Below, one piece after another: positions 1-11,476 of a DNA stretch of 64,000 nt. The first letter of the stretch is position 1, and the number at the start of each line of letters is the position of its first letter. A program made the position numbers and the translations under genes. The stretch is from assembly GCA_012931725.1 (NCBI GenBank), contig CM022948.1:112751930-112815929 (forward strand). Reading direction: 5' to 3'. The notes below the pieces were generated by a model that ran no database searches, was not told the DNA's origin, and was given only the letters and a program-made list of their open reading frames with translations. This DNA comes from Litsea cubeba. Taxonomy: Eukaryota; Streptophyta; Magnoliopsida; Laurales; Lauraceae.

Positions 1-30
1 ATAGATCTTCCTATTGACCAAGTGGGAGAC

Positions 31-502
31 TGTAAGGAAATTACTTTTAGGTCTTTTACTTAGACCACAAGTCCTTACCTTTCCATAAATTGTGGTCATC
101 ATAGGAATTCCGTTTTCATAGGATACATGCTATCTCTTAATCATATAAGGTTTCCTAAAGAGATATATTTCATAACAAACTCTACCTTGATGGATGGTTG
201 AGATTAAAACTAATGGAATTCTAATTGGAATATAATTGGTCCTCTCTCCGCCTATAAAAAGAGTCTTTACTCCATCATAAAGACTCACTCACAAAATTCA
301 ACACATTAAGGCTTATAGGCAAGGAGAGAGAAACTGAAGTTATTCCCTAAAGTTTTCTTGGCGGATCTCAACATCAACATCAGACAGCAGGATCGGAAAG
401 CTCTCTGCATCAAGATGTCTGGAGGTAATCTTTAATTAAATCCTACTAGTGATAATCATGTTGTTCTCGATCTTAGGGTTCATGTTAAATGATAAACTAA
501 CA
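31..502 (+). mobile_element. LTR of a Ty1-copia-like retrotransposon (3' LTR or remnant)
   Basis: The window opens with a purine-rich stretch (AAGTGGGAGAC, 20-30) directly followed by TGTAAGG, the usual polypurine tract and LTR start of plant copia elements. A TATA-like CCTATAAAAAG lies near 250. The best right end is CTAACA at 497-502, a near match to the inverted TGTAAG start. The rest of the element would lie left of the window, so no target duplication can be checked. The right end is less certain than the left; it could also be CA at 481-482. Confidence 0.6.
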
Positions 503-1016
503 CGCAATACAATGAATTTCCACCATATGCCTCAAGGAGGGTGAGTTCCTTCAAAGAGCCAAGAACATGCAACTCCTGAAATGGATCTTCTTTCAAGTAA
601 GACCACCCCAGTGTCAAGCGTGTGAGCTGCTGATGGGTACGAATCCAGGGGGGCAACATTTCCAAACGCCCTCGCAGGTAAACACGTTGAAGATTATCAA
701 CGGGACGTGAGAAACAGTATTGCAAGTTTAGAAGCTCGCTTGCATTTGTGGATTTTGCAGAGAAGGAATTGAGATTTGTCATCTGAGCAATGGATGAACA
801 AATGCTGTGGCCGTCTGCGTTTCTAATCCCCACAATGCCTAGCCGCCTCAGTTGCGTCAATTTCCCCAATTCACTGATTATACCATTCTCTCCATTTGCT
901 TGTATCACCGAAAGCTTCTGCAAGGCTGTTAGACTTCCGATATCTCGAGGCACCCTCACTGCCTGAATGCAATCGAAGGACGGCACAGTACCCATAGCAT
1001 AGCTATACGCAAGGAG
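503..1016 (-). pseudogene. RPM1-like NLR leucine-rich-repeat fragment
   Basis: The minus strand reads without stops through about 170 residues of leucine-rich-repeat sequence typical of RPM1-type CC-NBS-LRR resistance proteins. Recognisable blocks are VRVPRDIGSLTALQKL, ELGKLTQLRRLGIVGIRNADG, LQRVYLRGRLEMLPPWI and LGSLKELTLLEAYGG. Proteins of this family act as intracellular immune receptors. Only the middle of the LRR is present: no NB-ARC or coiled-coil domain and no C-terminal LRR. Homology stops abruptly on both sides at probable LTR ends (about 502 and 1017), so the gene was cut by retrotransposon insertions. It cannot encode a receptor. The frame is still open, which suggests recent breakage. 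Confidence 0.75.
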
Positions 1017-1414
1017 TGTTGGAAGATGGCTTTGATACAACTTGGACAATAGGAGAAACACACTTTAGGCCTACACTCTTACAAGAAAGAGACTCACTCA
1101 CTACACTTTTACTCAATGCACTCACTCACTACAAAGAGAGCACTCACTAATATTTCTCACTACACACTACAATACACTGCATGCACTCGTGCACTCACAC
1201 TTCTGTGTGTCACTCTCTCATTACACTTCACACTCACTTGAGTTGTAAATGAGGCAAGGTCCTCATATTTATACTTGGGTTAATGTCGGTGGAAATCTTC
1301 ATGTGGATGGGAGTGGGTCCACGTGGCCCTCTTGATCATCACAAGCTCATGTCGGTGGAGGAGTGTTCTGGATGGATGAAGTCTCAGGTGACTTATAGAA
1401 AAGTCAAGAGAAAT
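1017..1414 (-). mobile_element. Second LTR fragment, minus orientation, running into the assembly gap
   Basis: On the minus strand this stretch ends with CTTCCAACA (plus strand TGTTGGAAG at 1017), a common plant LTR terminus. A TATA-like TATAAATATGAGG (plus strand near 1262-1274) is followed by a GTGAGTG-rich leader. The NLR homology resumes exactly beyond the terminus. The other end lies in or beyond the N block and could not be found. Confidence 0.5.
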
Positions 1415-1514
1415 NNNNNNNNNNNNNNNNNNNNNNNNNNNNNNNNNNNNNNNNNNNNNNNNNNNNNNNNNNNNNNNNNNNNNNNNNNNNNNNNNNNNNN
1501 NNNNNNNNNNNNNN
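1415..1514. other. Assembly gap of exactly 100 N
   Basis: A run of N from 1415 to 1514. The round length suggests a placeholder of unknown true size. It interrupts the LTR that begins at 1017. Confidence 0.98.
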
Positions 1515-4034
1515 AGTAAGGTTTTTTTTATCATTTCAAATAAGTAGTATATGAAAAATTAAAAACTCCAAAATAATATAGAATGTTTTCATATATAGTA
1601 CTTTCAATCAAGTCCTCTCCATTAGTAGTTTCTCTCCAATCTCAAGGCAATTAAAATGCTATCCTACCTAATTTCATCATGAATGAAAATCTCTCTTAAA
1701 TGGGATTATAACATACAAAAGTACATAATTTGAATCATATTGTTTTCTTATAGTTTAATGATCACATTAACATATTTATGGTGGACGTGATTCTTGTTAA
1801 AAATAAAACATTTCTTGAATGATTATCCAAGACATTGGTTTTTTTAAGTGGGTTTGGATTTCAAAGATGAGCCATGGCTCTAATATTTCTATGACTAATC
1901 ATTTATTTCTATACGCGTTCCATCACATGATGTATGTAAATAGAATATAAATGTAGTACTTGTTAGGGCCATATATAGTAGCTGTATCCATATACAGTTA
2001 ATGGTTTGCCCCCATCAACATCCTATTATGGTTTTTCTGTGGAGTGTTGCTTTTATAAACAACTATTCTTATTATTTAACTAGAGATATTTAGATTAAAT
2101 AAAGGACAGTCAACTTGCTATAACTTACCCGATGGCTCTTAACAACATTGTTATTGCCACCAATTTTTCCGAGTCACAACAGTAAATTGTAAATTGTAAT
2201 GTATTGGTGGTTTATAGAGACTCCATTATTGATCAGTACCTAAAAGTTGCCTAGGCTTTTGGGTTGTATTAAGTGAGTTTAGTCTTCTTTAGATTTAAAA
2301 CAGTAAATTAAAATATGATAAATCAAATAATTGCCTTACAATTTGAGAGAAACTACTAGAGAGGACTTAGATTGAAAAAATATTTTGAAAATTTCAATTA
2401 TTGCATACTTTTTTTTTTTTTTTGAAAAAGAGCTAAACGTGAATATTGTTTTCGAAATTGTCCCTTAATTCAAAATATCAGTAACATTAAAATTCCAGCT
2501 TCCATTCAAGATGCCTTTTGTCCCCTTGCAGCCATATCCACACTGTGTCCATTGTCAGCTATCTTAACACTGAAGGGTTCAGGTTCTGCCACGTTACTCT
2601 ATTCCAATGACAGAAGTTATATTTTCTAGCAAGTATCTTAATTTCCAAAGGGCAGAGACAAAATGCAGAGAAAGGTCACAATCTGGCTATATAACACAAG
2701 ACTGGTGTTGCAATTCCCACGTTCTACGAGCAAGAAGATGCACTTTCTTGCTATAGACTAGCTATAGAGATCAGTTCTTTTACTCTTGTGGGCTTACAGT
2801 CATACATGTGGCTAGAAAGAGCCTCAAAAATAACTTCAATGTCTGAAGGAAGGGCATAGACCAACAAAAGCCTAGAATTTACACTCCAACATCATCACAA
2901 CAACCATTGTTCTCTATATAAGATTCCCCACAAGATAGATGAAGTTTGATACAGCAAGTGGACAAGTTCACTTGTTTTCTGGTAGTTGATACAAATAACA
3001 CATTGCCATATCATATTTAATGTACATTTTTTTATAACGGAGGGCTATATCATATTTAATGTATATATACTTTTTTATAACTGAGGGTATTTCAGTCTTT
3101 TGGGCCGGACTAATCCCCTTACGGATCCGATCTCGGAAAAGCCGAACTATTAATATAGGCTTGAAATGAAGTGGATGTACTACTTGCATTTAACAATGCC
3201 TTGATAAAAGCTACAAATATAACTAATTAATGTTTAAAGAATGCGAACTTGATGGGACTCGACAACGAATAAGCTTGAAAAAATAGGAGTTTAATTTTAT
3301 CTAGTTATTTATTGGTATATGGAAAAATCTTGTTATGTTGAATGCGATTGTAATAAGTAAACAAAGATGGAGCAAACCTTACGACATATTTTAAATTTTT
3401 GTTTTCCAGTTCTCATCAACTACATATTTTAAATTTTTGTTTCCAATTCTCAACTTGTGCGGAAGTGCGGTGTTCATACTTGTCCATTTGAACCATTTGA
3501 TTAAATAAGTCTAACCTCATTCTGACTTTCTCTAAGGCACTGCACAATGCAGTTTTTAGGAACACTTAAACCATAGGGATTAACAGTCATGGACTATCTA
3601 ATGAGTTGTTAGACAAGTGTGGAGCCTACCTTTCTTTAATCGAACCAATTCACATAACAAGCCTGATCTTTTATAAAAACTGGCCAGAACCTCTACTCTA
3701 GTTTACATGACTGGTTATGATCGATTCATTGTTTTGAAAATTTGATCCAATGCTAATATAAGTTGGGGTTGTGGGGTGGATCAAGGAAAGGTGATCCTAA
3801 TATACATGTCCAACAAGTGCTTAGGACGGCTGTCAAAGACAAGTTCATGAGTTATATGGATTTTAAAAAACAATACTACCAATGCTAATTAAGAAAGTTT
3901 AAGATGAGTAATGATGTGAAATTATTCCATTTGGGCCCATTTTCTCGTATTTAGTTGAATTCCTAAGAAATGTATTTCTTGTAGTGCTTACAATTGAAGA
4001 AACAATGCTGAAAATCGATAAATTTCCATCAAAT
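1515..4034. other. AT-rich intergenic DNA, no gene seen
   Basis: No coding stretch with family resemblance is visible on either strand. The only recognisable item is a SINE-like tail at 3085-3180. Confidence 0.6.
3085..3180 (-). repeat. SINE 3'-end fragment
   Basis: The minus strand carries the 'GGGGATTAGTCCGGCCCAAAA' type tail that also ends the better preserved SINEs at 18660 and 22562. The tRNA-like head with A and B boxes is absent, so this is a truncated copy. Confidence 0.4.
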
Positions 4035-4460
4035 CACTACTAGAAAAAAAGGCTTTTAGCGGCCGCCATTAGCCGTCGCTAAAAGTCAAATTACGGTCGC
4101 TAATACTCTTTAGCGACCGCCTCGCGACCGCCAAATTTCGGCCGCGGAAACCTCGTCGCAAAAAACATTAGCGACCGCGCGACTGCTTTTAGCGGCCGCT
4201 ATACGCCGTCGCTAAAGGTCAAACAGACGGTCGCTAATGTTAATTTCTTATTTTGTAAATACTGATAATAACTATTAGCGACCGCCTGGCGGTCGCAAAT
4301 GGTGAAATAGCGGTCGCTAATACTGTTTTGATTATATTTTTAAAATTTTTTCCTCATTTTTTGATTTTTTGCGGCCGCCCATTAGGCTTTTAGCGACCGC
4401 CATTAGCGGTCGCTAATACTACATTTGCGACCGCCATGGTCGGTCGCTAATGCCAAAATT
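4035..4460. repeat. CACTA left terminal and subterminal repeat array
   Basis: Directly inside the CACTA terminus there are many direct and inverted copies of TTAGCGACCGCC and GGCGGTCGCTAA, spaced a few tens of bases apart. Such subterminal arrays bind the small transposition protein (TNPA in maize Spm). The same motif recurs at the other end (11351-11460). Confidence 0.85.
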
Positions 4461-4890
4461 TTTTTTAAAATACATTTTTTTATATTTTTCAATTTTTATC
4501 CTGCTTTTTGTACCTGTATTATGTTTGTACCTGTATTTGTACCTGAACAGTTTATATATCTACAACTATAACATTCAATTAAAATACAAATAACAAAACA
4601 AAATCTTATATTAAAAACATTTATAACATTACAAATGTTTAAACAAATTATAATCGTTACAAATAAACTTTAAAAAAAAAAGAAAAACAATATATTTGCT
4701 GGGCAGGGTGCCGTGATCGATCCGATGCTCTGAAACCTGAAGACAAAAAAGGAAAACAAATAGTAAAAGTTAATTATAAAAATTATGAATATATAGTAAA
4801 TATAAATAAAATCAAGTATTAAGAGCAAAATTTTGAAAGTTAAACCTACGTTTCAACTATATAAGCAATTCGAAAGTTGGAATCTAGAGC
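4461..4890. other. CACTA interior, AT-rich, no gene
   Basis: AT-rich DNA with A and T runs between the subterminal array and the tandem repeats. No open frame with family resemblance is visible. Confidence 0.5.
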
Positions 4891-5229
4891 CGTCAGTTCC
4901 GGCAATTCAGGAATGATTATGGGCTCGTGCCCGTCCAGATTCACGGCCACCGGAGCCTGTTTTCTCAGTTTGGGCGCTCAGAGGCTAATTTTCTAAGTTC
5001 TAAGTTAAACCTACGATTTTACTATACAAGCAATTCGGGAGTCGAAATCTCGAGCGGTCAGTTCCGGCAAGTCCGGAATGACCATGGGCTCGTGCCCGTC
5101 CAGTTTCATAGACACCGGAGCCCATTGTCTCGGTTTGGGCCCTCCGAATCTGATTTTCTAAGTTTTAAGTTAACGTTTTAAGTTAAACCAACATTTCAAC
5201 TATACGAGTAATCTGGGAGTCAGAATCTC
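4890..5229. repeat. Two diverged copies of a ~170-bp tandem unit
   Basis: Two units starting near 4890 and 5055 share GTCAGTTCCGGCAA, GGGCTCGTGCCCGTCCAG and TCTAAGTT segments. They precede the homogeneous array at 5230 and look like older, diverged relatives of its unit (shared CGTCAGTTCC block). Confidence 0.6.
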
Positions 5230-6214
5230 GAGCTGTCAGTTCCTACGGGTCACTCTACCCTCGAGCGAAGTGCTCGTGCCGGTTTCGAAATTTTCCGTGA
5301 GCCGTATCCCGTTCCGGACCCCGGCGGGCCGTTTTCGAGCCTAAGTGTTGGAAAATCCGATGTTTTCGCTCGTAATTCTCTAACCGGGAGTCCTATTTGC
5401 GAGCCGTCAGTTCCTACGGGTCACTCTACCCTCGAGCGAAGTGCTCGTGCCGGTTTCAAAATTTTCCGGGGGCCGTTTCCCATTCCGGACCCCCGGCGGG
5501 CCGTTTTCGAGCCTAAGTGTTGGAAAATCCGATGTTTTCGCTCGTAATTCTCTAACCGGGAGTCCTATTTGCGAGCCGTCAGTTCCTACAGGTCACTCTA
5601 CCCTCGAGCGAAGTGCTCGTGCCGGTTTCGAAATTTTCCGGGGGCCGTATCCCGTTCCGGACCCCCGGCGGGCCGTTTTCGAGCCTAAGTGTTGGAAAAT
5701 CCGATGTTTTCGCTCGTAATTCTCTAACCGGGAGTCCTATTTGCGAGCCGTCAGTTCCTACAGGTCACTCTACCCTCGAGCGAAGTGCTCTTGCCGGTTT
5801 TCAAAATGTTCCGGGGGCCGTTTCCCGTTTCGGACCCCCGGCGGGCCGTTTTCGAGCCTAAGTGTTGGAAAATCCGATGTTTTCGCTCGTAATTCTCTAA
5901 CCGGGAGTCCTATTTGCGAGCCGTCAGTTCCTACAGGTCACTCTACCCTCGAGTGAAGTGCTCGTGCCGGTTTCGAAATTTTCCGGGGGCCGTATCCCGT
6001 TCCGGACCCCCGGCGGGCCGTTTTCGAGCCTAAGTGTTGGAAAATCCGATGTTTTCGCTCGTAATTCTCTAACCGGGAGTCCTATTTGCGAGCCGTCAGT
6101 TCCTACAGGTCACTCTACCCTCGAGCGAAGTGCTCTTGCCGGTTTTGAAATATTCCGGGGGCCGTTTCCCGTTCCGGACCCCCGGCGGGCCGTTTTCGAG
6201 CCTAATTGTTTTCA
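5230..6214. repeat. 172-bp tandem repeat array, nearly six copies
   Basis: The unit begins GAGCCGTCAGTTCCTAC and recurs at 5230 (as GAGCTGTC), 5401, 5573, 5745, 5918 and 6090, giving periods of 171, 172, 172, 173 and 172. Copies differ at only a few positions. The last copy breaks off near 6210 into unrelated sequence (AATTGTTTTCAC). The open frames that run through the array follow its periodicity and are not genes. The array sits inside the CACTA element near its 3' end, where the rest of the transposase would be expected. Confidence 0.92.
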
Positions 6215-7236
6215 CAAAGATAGTAGATAAAGTTAAAGGCAAATGGATTGTCTAACCTGCAAATAATGGCGTTTCCAATGAGCAACCTTGAATGAGTCCA
6301 GCCTTACGCAACTTATCCACTTGCACAACCTTGGATGACACAATTGACAACTAATCAAATACAGATGAATAATACTAGTGGTCAGATTAAAAAAAAAACA
6401 TTTAAAAAACTAAGTACAATGAAACAGTACGAAAACATTGCAACCAGAATAGCTCAACAGTGCATGATGAATCTTAGGCTCAAATGCATCATAGGCATAG
6501 AGATGAAAGAACACAAATGGACTTTGAACATCTTTCTAACCTGAAATCCTCCCTTGTTTTCTCACATTTACAATGTATTTCAAAATCAAGTTGGACAATT
6601 GTGGGCACATGTAGAGAAGAGCTTAGCATTCTTTTTCCTGAAAAACAAATATTAAACAGCCAAAATAAATTATTGCCGCATTCTATGTTAAAATGAAACT
6701 GTAAACAAATCAAGGATTCAAATGAAGCCAACACCTCTTCTCCTTAATATTCTACATAAAACCTGCTAGTAGGATACAAAAAGCATTTACAAGCCTATTA
6801 CTTAATCATTAATCACTATTCAATATCCAACAAAAAAAATACAAAAAATGAACAAATTACAATAAACAAATAAAATAAATAAAATAAAAGAATAAGTATT
6901 TAAAATTACCTTCATCCAGGAAAGAGTCTCAAACAGGTCCATATCCTGCCACAACCCCTGCACGCTGCCAACTTATTCTTCCTCCACTTTACCATTACCA
7001 TTGCAAATTAAAAATTAATGCTAACATTCTACTACTCAACAACATTCAAATGCCAATGAAAAATTAAATATTCAAATGATAAAAATTCATGCTAACATTC
7101 TACTATTCACCAACATTCAAATGCTAATGAAAAATTAAATATTCAAATATTCTCACCTACAACATTGTTTAAAGAAACAAATATTCAAAAAGACATTGTT
7201 ATGACATTCCAACACCTACAACATTGTTTAAAAAAA
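6215..7236. other. CACTA interior, no recognisable gene
   Basis: AT-rich DNA between the tandem array and the truncated transposase. No reading frame resembling the missing C-terminal half of TNP2 is visible. A short related pair (CATGCTAACATTC... near 7014 and 7090) is the only internal structure noted. Confidence 0.5.
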
Positions 7237-8756
7237 CTACATGCATAAGTTTTTCTCTGGACCATATTCCCGAGTGCCATCAAATGACACTTTGTCCCTC
7301 CTGAACCTATGCAATGGAGGTAGAAAACGTCTATGACCCGTGTATGCCCATTTTCTGCCGTGCTTCAACCAAGTTGACCTCTTCTCCTTATTGCAGCAAG
7401 GACATGCAAACTCTCCTTTTGTGCTCCAACCTGACAAGTTAGCGTACGCAGGGAAGTCGTTGTGATTGTCCACAATAATGCGGCACGGAGTTTAAACATT
7501 TCATTGCTTTCGGCATCAAATGTCATCAGACCATCAGCCCATAATTCATTCAATTCATCGATCAAAGGTTGCATATATACATCAATCTTGTCCCCTGGAC
7601 CTCTTGGTCCATCAATAAGTGTGGATAGGATCAGAAAAGGTTGTTTCATACACATCCACGGCGGGAGATTATAAGGTAACAAAACAACTGGCCACGTACT
7701 ATGATTTGCCCCAGTCATGGATCTGAATGGACTAAAACCATCCGCAGCCAAACCAAGCCGAACATTGCGACAATCGCAGGCAAAGTCTGGATTCATCCGA
7801 TCAAAGTCTTTCCACGCCGGAGAATCTGCTGGATGGGTTAACTTACCATCGTCCCTGCTATTCTCGGCATGCCATCTCATCAGTTTGAAATATTTGATGA
7901 CAAAAAAAACCTCTTCAGCCTTGGCTTAAGTGGGAAATATCTCGCTTGCTTTGCTGCCACGAGTTTGCCACGATTTGTAACAGTTGTAGAATCATTCTGA
8001 CGATTGTAACCAACCCGTCATCCTTCCATCTCGAAGTCTGACACACAATGCACGTATCAAGATGGGCATTCTCTTTCCTAAACAACATACAATTGTTTGG
8101 ACATGCATCCAGAGTCTCATATGTGAAGCCTAAATTTTCAGTTAACTTGCGAGCCTGATAGTAAGACTCGGCAAGTTTTGCACCAGATGGGAGCACTCGA
8201 TGCAACAACTGGACGAGCATATCGAAGGACTTGTCAGACCACTGATTCAATGCCTTCAAATGTAACAACTCAACAATAAAGGACAATTTACTAAAATCCT
8301 TGCCTCCAGGATACAATTCTGTCTGTGCATCGTCTAGAATTTCAAAATATCTCTGCGCTTCTTCATCGGCACCGGAGCGAGGATTACTCCCTCTCGCCCC
8401 CTCAGTCTCATAGCTTGTGTATTCGGGTGCCAAACCGCACGCAATATCATTTAGCATCGCGATCATCGGATCAGTCTCTGCCATATCATCCACCTGAATC
8501 TCATCTCTTTCCTCTATGCGACAGGAAACATACTCTTCTCCATGTCTTATCCAATTCTTGTATTCCTTCAAGAATCCGTTCAGAAACAGATGCTCTCGTA
8601 CAAACTCTCTTTGTAATAATACCGATTCGCACATTTTCTACATGGACAACTGATGAACTCATTGTCAAACCCATTGGTAAATTCCATGAACTGGTTAATC
8701 CCCTCCATATATTCCCTTGACATCCTATTCGGTAAATCAATCAATCTCTTGTCCAT
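7237..8756 (-). pseudogene. TNP2-type CACTA transposase, frameshifted and truncated
   Basis: Translation from the ATG at 8756 gives MDKRLIDLPNRMSREYMEGI and a CPCRKCAN zinc-binding motif, the N-terminal transposase-associated domain of plant CACTA proteins. After a frameshift near 8600 the frame 8634-7915 continues with EHLFLNGFLKEYKNWIRHGE and DACPNNCMLFRKENAHLDTC. A further frame change covers RYFPLKPRLKRFF, then 7880-7365 has MRWHAE, LGLAADGFSPF and LLPYNLPPWMCMKQPF of the Transposase_21 domain. Another change leads to 7473-7237 with CPCCNKEK and GHRRFLPPLHRFR. The protein then stops; the second half of the catalytic domain is missing. Several frameshifts and the truncation make it non-functional. 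Confidence 0.85.
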
Positions 8757-10500
8757 CTCGGTAACTATTTCTGTGGAAATCTAAAATGAGCAAGCACAAT
8801 TAGCTCTAGGTATCGTGCATCATGCAGGTCACTTATTCATAAACTGCAAACAACTTACTAAAGGGTGGATGGTCCTATCCCATTCGAGAATGCACGATCC
8901 AACTTGCACTCAATAACTCGAATGCTTCGTCCCCTAGTCAGACGAAATTTCGGCAGCAAGTCCGCGTGGTTCTCCGAGTACACGACACAGATACAACACC
9001 AGTTGTACCTATGTATGTACCCAGAGAACAATGGGACATCAACCGAAACTCTATCTAACATCGGACTTGCATGAGCTATTGAGTATAAAATGGATAATTG
9101 CATTCCCAAACTGTCCGAACTGGACAATTCAAGATTCGCATACGACAAAGTTCGAATGTAAATCACAAGAACAACGAATCCAGTCAAAGACCAAATCCGT
9201 CGCGTCAAGGATTACCGAACAGATGTCGTACACAACTCTCGAACGGGTCTACGTTTCAATAATGCATGCAAATGAATAAAATTTTCCAATTTCATTGATA
9301 CCATCATAAAAGAAGAATAAGAAAGAAGCATGGTGTAGACCACAAATATATGTAAACTAATAACATATTTGTCAAAGAAAAAAGACAGTATGTGAAATTC
9401 TCTTTTGAAAGAAAATAGGTAAAACAACCAACCATTTCTTTCACACAAGACACACAAACTATATTACCATTGCAACAAAAGAAAAAATAAAATAAAATTC
9501 AATGATTTGGGCCCTAGCTAAGAAATAAGAAAGAGCTATGGACCCTAGCTCTATAGTGCATCAGGGCATTTTCGATCCTCCATTAACCAGGCGGGCACAC
9601 CACTGAAGCAAGGGATAATGAGAGAATTATCTTTATTTGAAGAGGAACAATTCAATGATTTAGCCAGTATTGCCTAAAATGAACACTGACCGGGATTGAC
9701 ATGCCATTTTAAGAGAATTTTCTAGGCTACAGATGGCAGCCCAAAAATCCCTCTTGAGAAAGGGAAAAGTTTTTATCAACGCTCAAGAGGATATTATAAA
9801 TAAAATGTTCAAATAATGGAAGAACAAGAAAGAGTCCCAACACATTTTAAAGAGAGAAATCCAACAAACTCTGTTTGCAGAGATTATTAAATTAGTGCCA
9901 ACACATGGACAGTTGTAAAAACAAAAAAAGGAAAACAGATCCCAGTCTACGGTATGATGTCCGGGATTGTAAGCTGTATATGAACATGTTAGGATTGCCA
10001 GTGAGTAGCAGCATAGGCCACCACCCCCAAACACTCTGATATGCTAGTTTTACAGCAAGCAACAGCAATGAATATAATGGATTTTCAGTTACAAAAAACA
10101 GGGGGGGGTGGGGGGCAAGAGAAAAATGACTACAGATATACAGAGCTGAATCTGCCCTTCACATAAAAACAAAGCTGATGGCGATAAGCACACACTAAAC
10201 ACCAGTAAATGGCACTGCAGAAGACTCTGAAATAAAATGTGCAAGAGAGAGCAACTGATGGTGTCACTGCCATTTACTCCATATTTTGCCCAAGTAGGCA
10301 TTGAATTGCAACTTATTATTTCTCAGATCTCAGGATGGGAAGAATATGGCATTTAATCAGTTCACAGAATGGGAAGAACATGGCATTCAATCACAGCCAC
10401 AATCAACATCAAACAGTTTTTTTTCTCATTATCTTGAAATGTAAACAAAAATCAAGGGAAAATAGCAGTAAAAAAAAATTACCTGTTTAGAAATGGAGGC
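8757..10500. other. CACTA 5' interior, no recognisable gene
   Basis: Lies upstream of the transposase start on the minus strand. It probably held the promoter, leader and possibly introns of the transposon genes. No TNPA-like frame is visible. Confidence 0.45.
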
Positions 10501-10534
10501 AGCACAGCACAGATTCACGGGCAAAGTGCAGTCC

Positions 10535-11335
10535 GAGAGGGAGAGGGAGAGGAGGGAGGGACGGAGGAAGGGAGAGAGAGAGAGATAGATAAAGAGAGAG
10601 GGAGAGGGAGAGGGAGGAAGGGGAGAGAGAGAGAGAGAGAAACAGAGAGAGAGGGAGAGAGGCAGAGCGATAGGGAGTGAGGGAGAGAGAGAGAAATAGA
10701 GAGAGGAGGGATGGGGAGAGAGAGACAGTGGGCGGCTCCGGAACAGGGACCCAGAGAGGGATTATCGGTGGTGGCTCCGGCGCGCGGGACAGGGAGGGAA
10801 AGAGGGAGAGCGACAGGGAGAGGGACTGAGGGAAATAGAGAGAAATAGAGAGAGGGAGGGAGGGAGGGAGAGGGAGAAGGAGGGAGGGACGGAGGAAGGG
10901 AGAGAGAGAGATAGATAAAGAGAGGGGGAGAGGGAGAGGGAGGAAGGGAGAGAGAGAGAGAGAGAAACAGAGAGAGAGGGGAGAGGCAGAGCGATAGGGA
11001 GTGAGGGAGACAGAGAGAAATAGAGAGAGGGAGGGATGGGAGAGGTGACCGTGGGGCTCCGGAACAGGGACCCACAGGAGAGATTTCGGCGGTGGCTCCG
11101 GCGCACGGGACAGGGAGGGAGAGGGGAGAGATGCAGAGCGACAGGGAGAGGGACTGAGGGAATAGAGAGATAAATAGAGAGAGGGAGGGAGGGAGGCGAC
11201 TCCGGCGCAGGCGGGCTCCGGCGCAGGCGGCTCCGGCGAAATCGCGGCGTGAGGGCAGATCGCGGGAGCAGCAGAGAGCAGAGCGCGGGAGGGGAAAAGG
11301 AGGAAAAAAAGTGGGAAGGGAAAAGGGGGATGGCG
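10535..11335. repeat. GA-rich low-complexity block with a 328-bp duplication
   Basis: Almost pure GA/GGGA repeats interrupted by CGGCTCCGG segments. A long stretch is present twice with an offset of 328 bp: GGGACGGAGGAAGGGAGAGA at about 10557 and 10885, and GGCTCCGGAACAGGGACCCA at about 10733 and 11061. The 331- and 202-codon open frames on the minus strand are Ser/Pro/Leu low-complexity translations of this block and are not called as genes. In the CACTA element it lies just inside the 5' end. Confidence 0.8.
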
Positions 11336-11350
11336 CGGGGTTTATTAGTA

Positions 11351-11476
11351 AGGTCTTTAGCGACCGCCATAAGCGGTCGCTAATGGCCCTTCTGGCGGTC
11401 GCTAATAGTGCCATTTGCGACCGCCACAAGCGGCCGCCCGCTTTCTCAGCCGCGAATGCTCCTTTTTCTAGTAGTG
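11351..11476. repeat. CACTA right subterminal repeats and terminus
   Basis: Copies of TTAGCGACCGCC / GCGGTCGCTAA lead into the inverted terminus CCTTTTTCTAGTAGTG, mirroring 4035-4460. Flanked on the right by the AAT duplication. Confidence 0.88.

Larger units (their letters stand above)
4035..11476 (-). mobile_element. CACTA (En/Spm-type) DNA transposon, both ends present
   Basis: The left end reads CACTACTAGAAAAAAAGG and the right end CCTTTTTCTAGTAGTG, a CACTA terminal inverted repeat. The 3-bp target duplication AAT is present at 4032-4034 and 11477-11479. Subterminal regions at both ends are full of GCGACCGCC / GGCGGTCGC motifs, the usual transposase-binding arrays of this superfamily. 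The transposase remnant is on the minus strand, so the 5' end of the element is at 11476. Length is 7442 bp. The transposase is frameshifted and cut short and no TNPA-like gene is visible, so the element is non-autonomous. Confidence 0.93.

Noticed and set aside
5441..6230. Series of 70-92-codon frames with the same repeated peptide
   Set aside because: They follow the 172-bp tandem repeat and start and stop with its copies.
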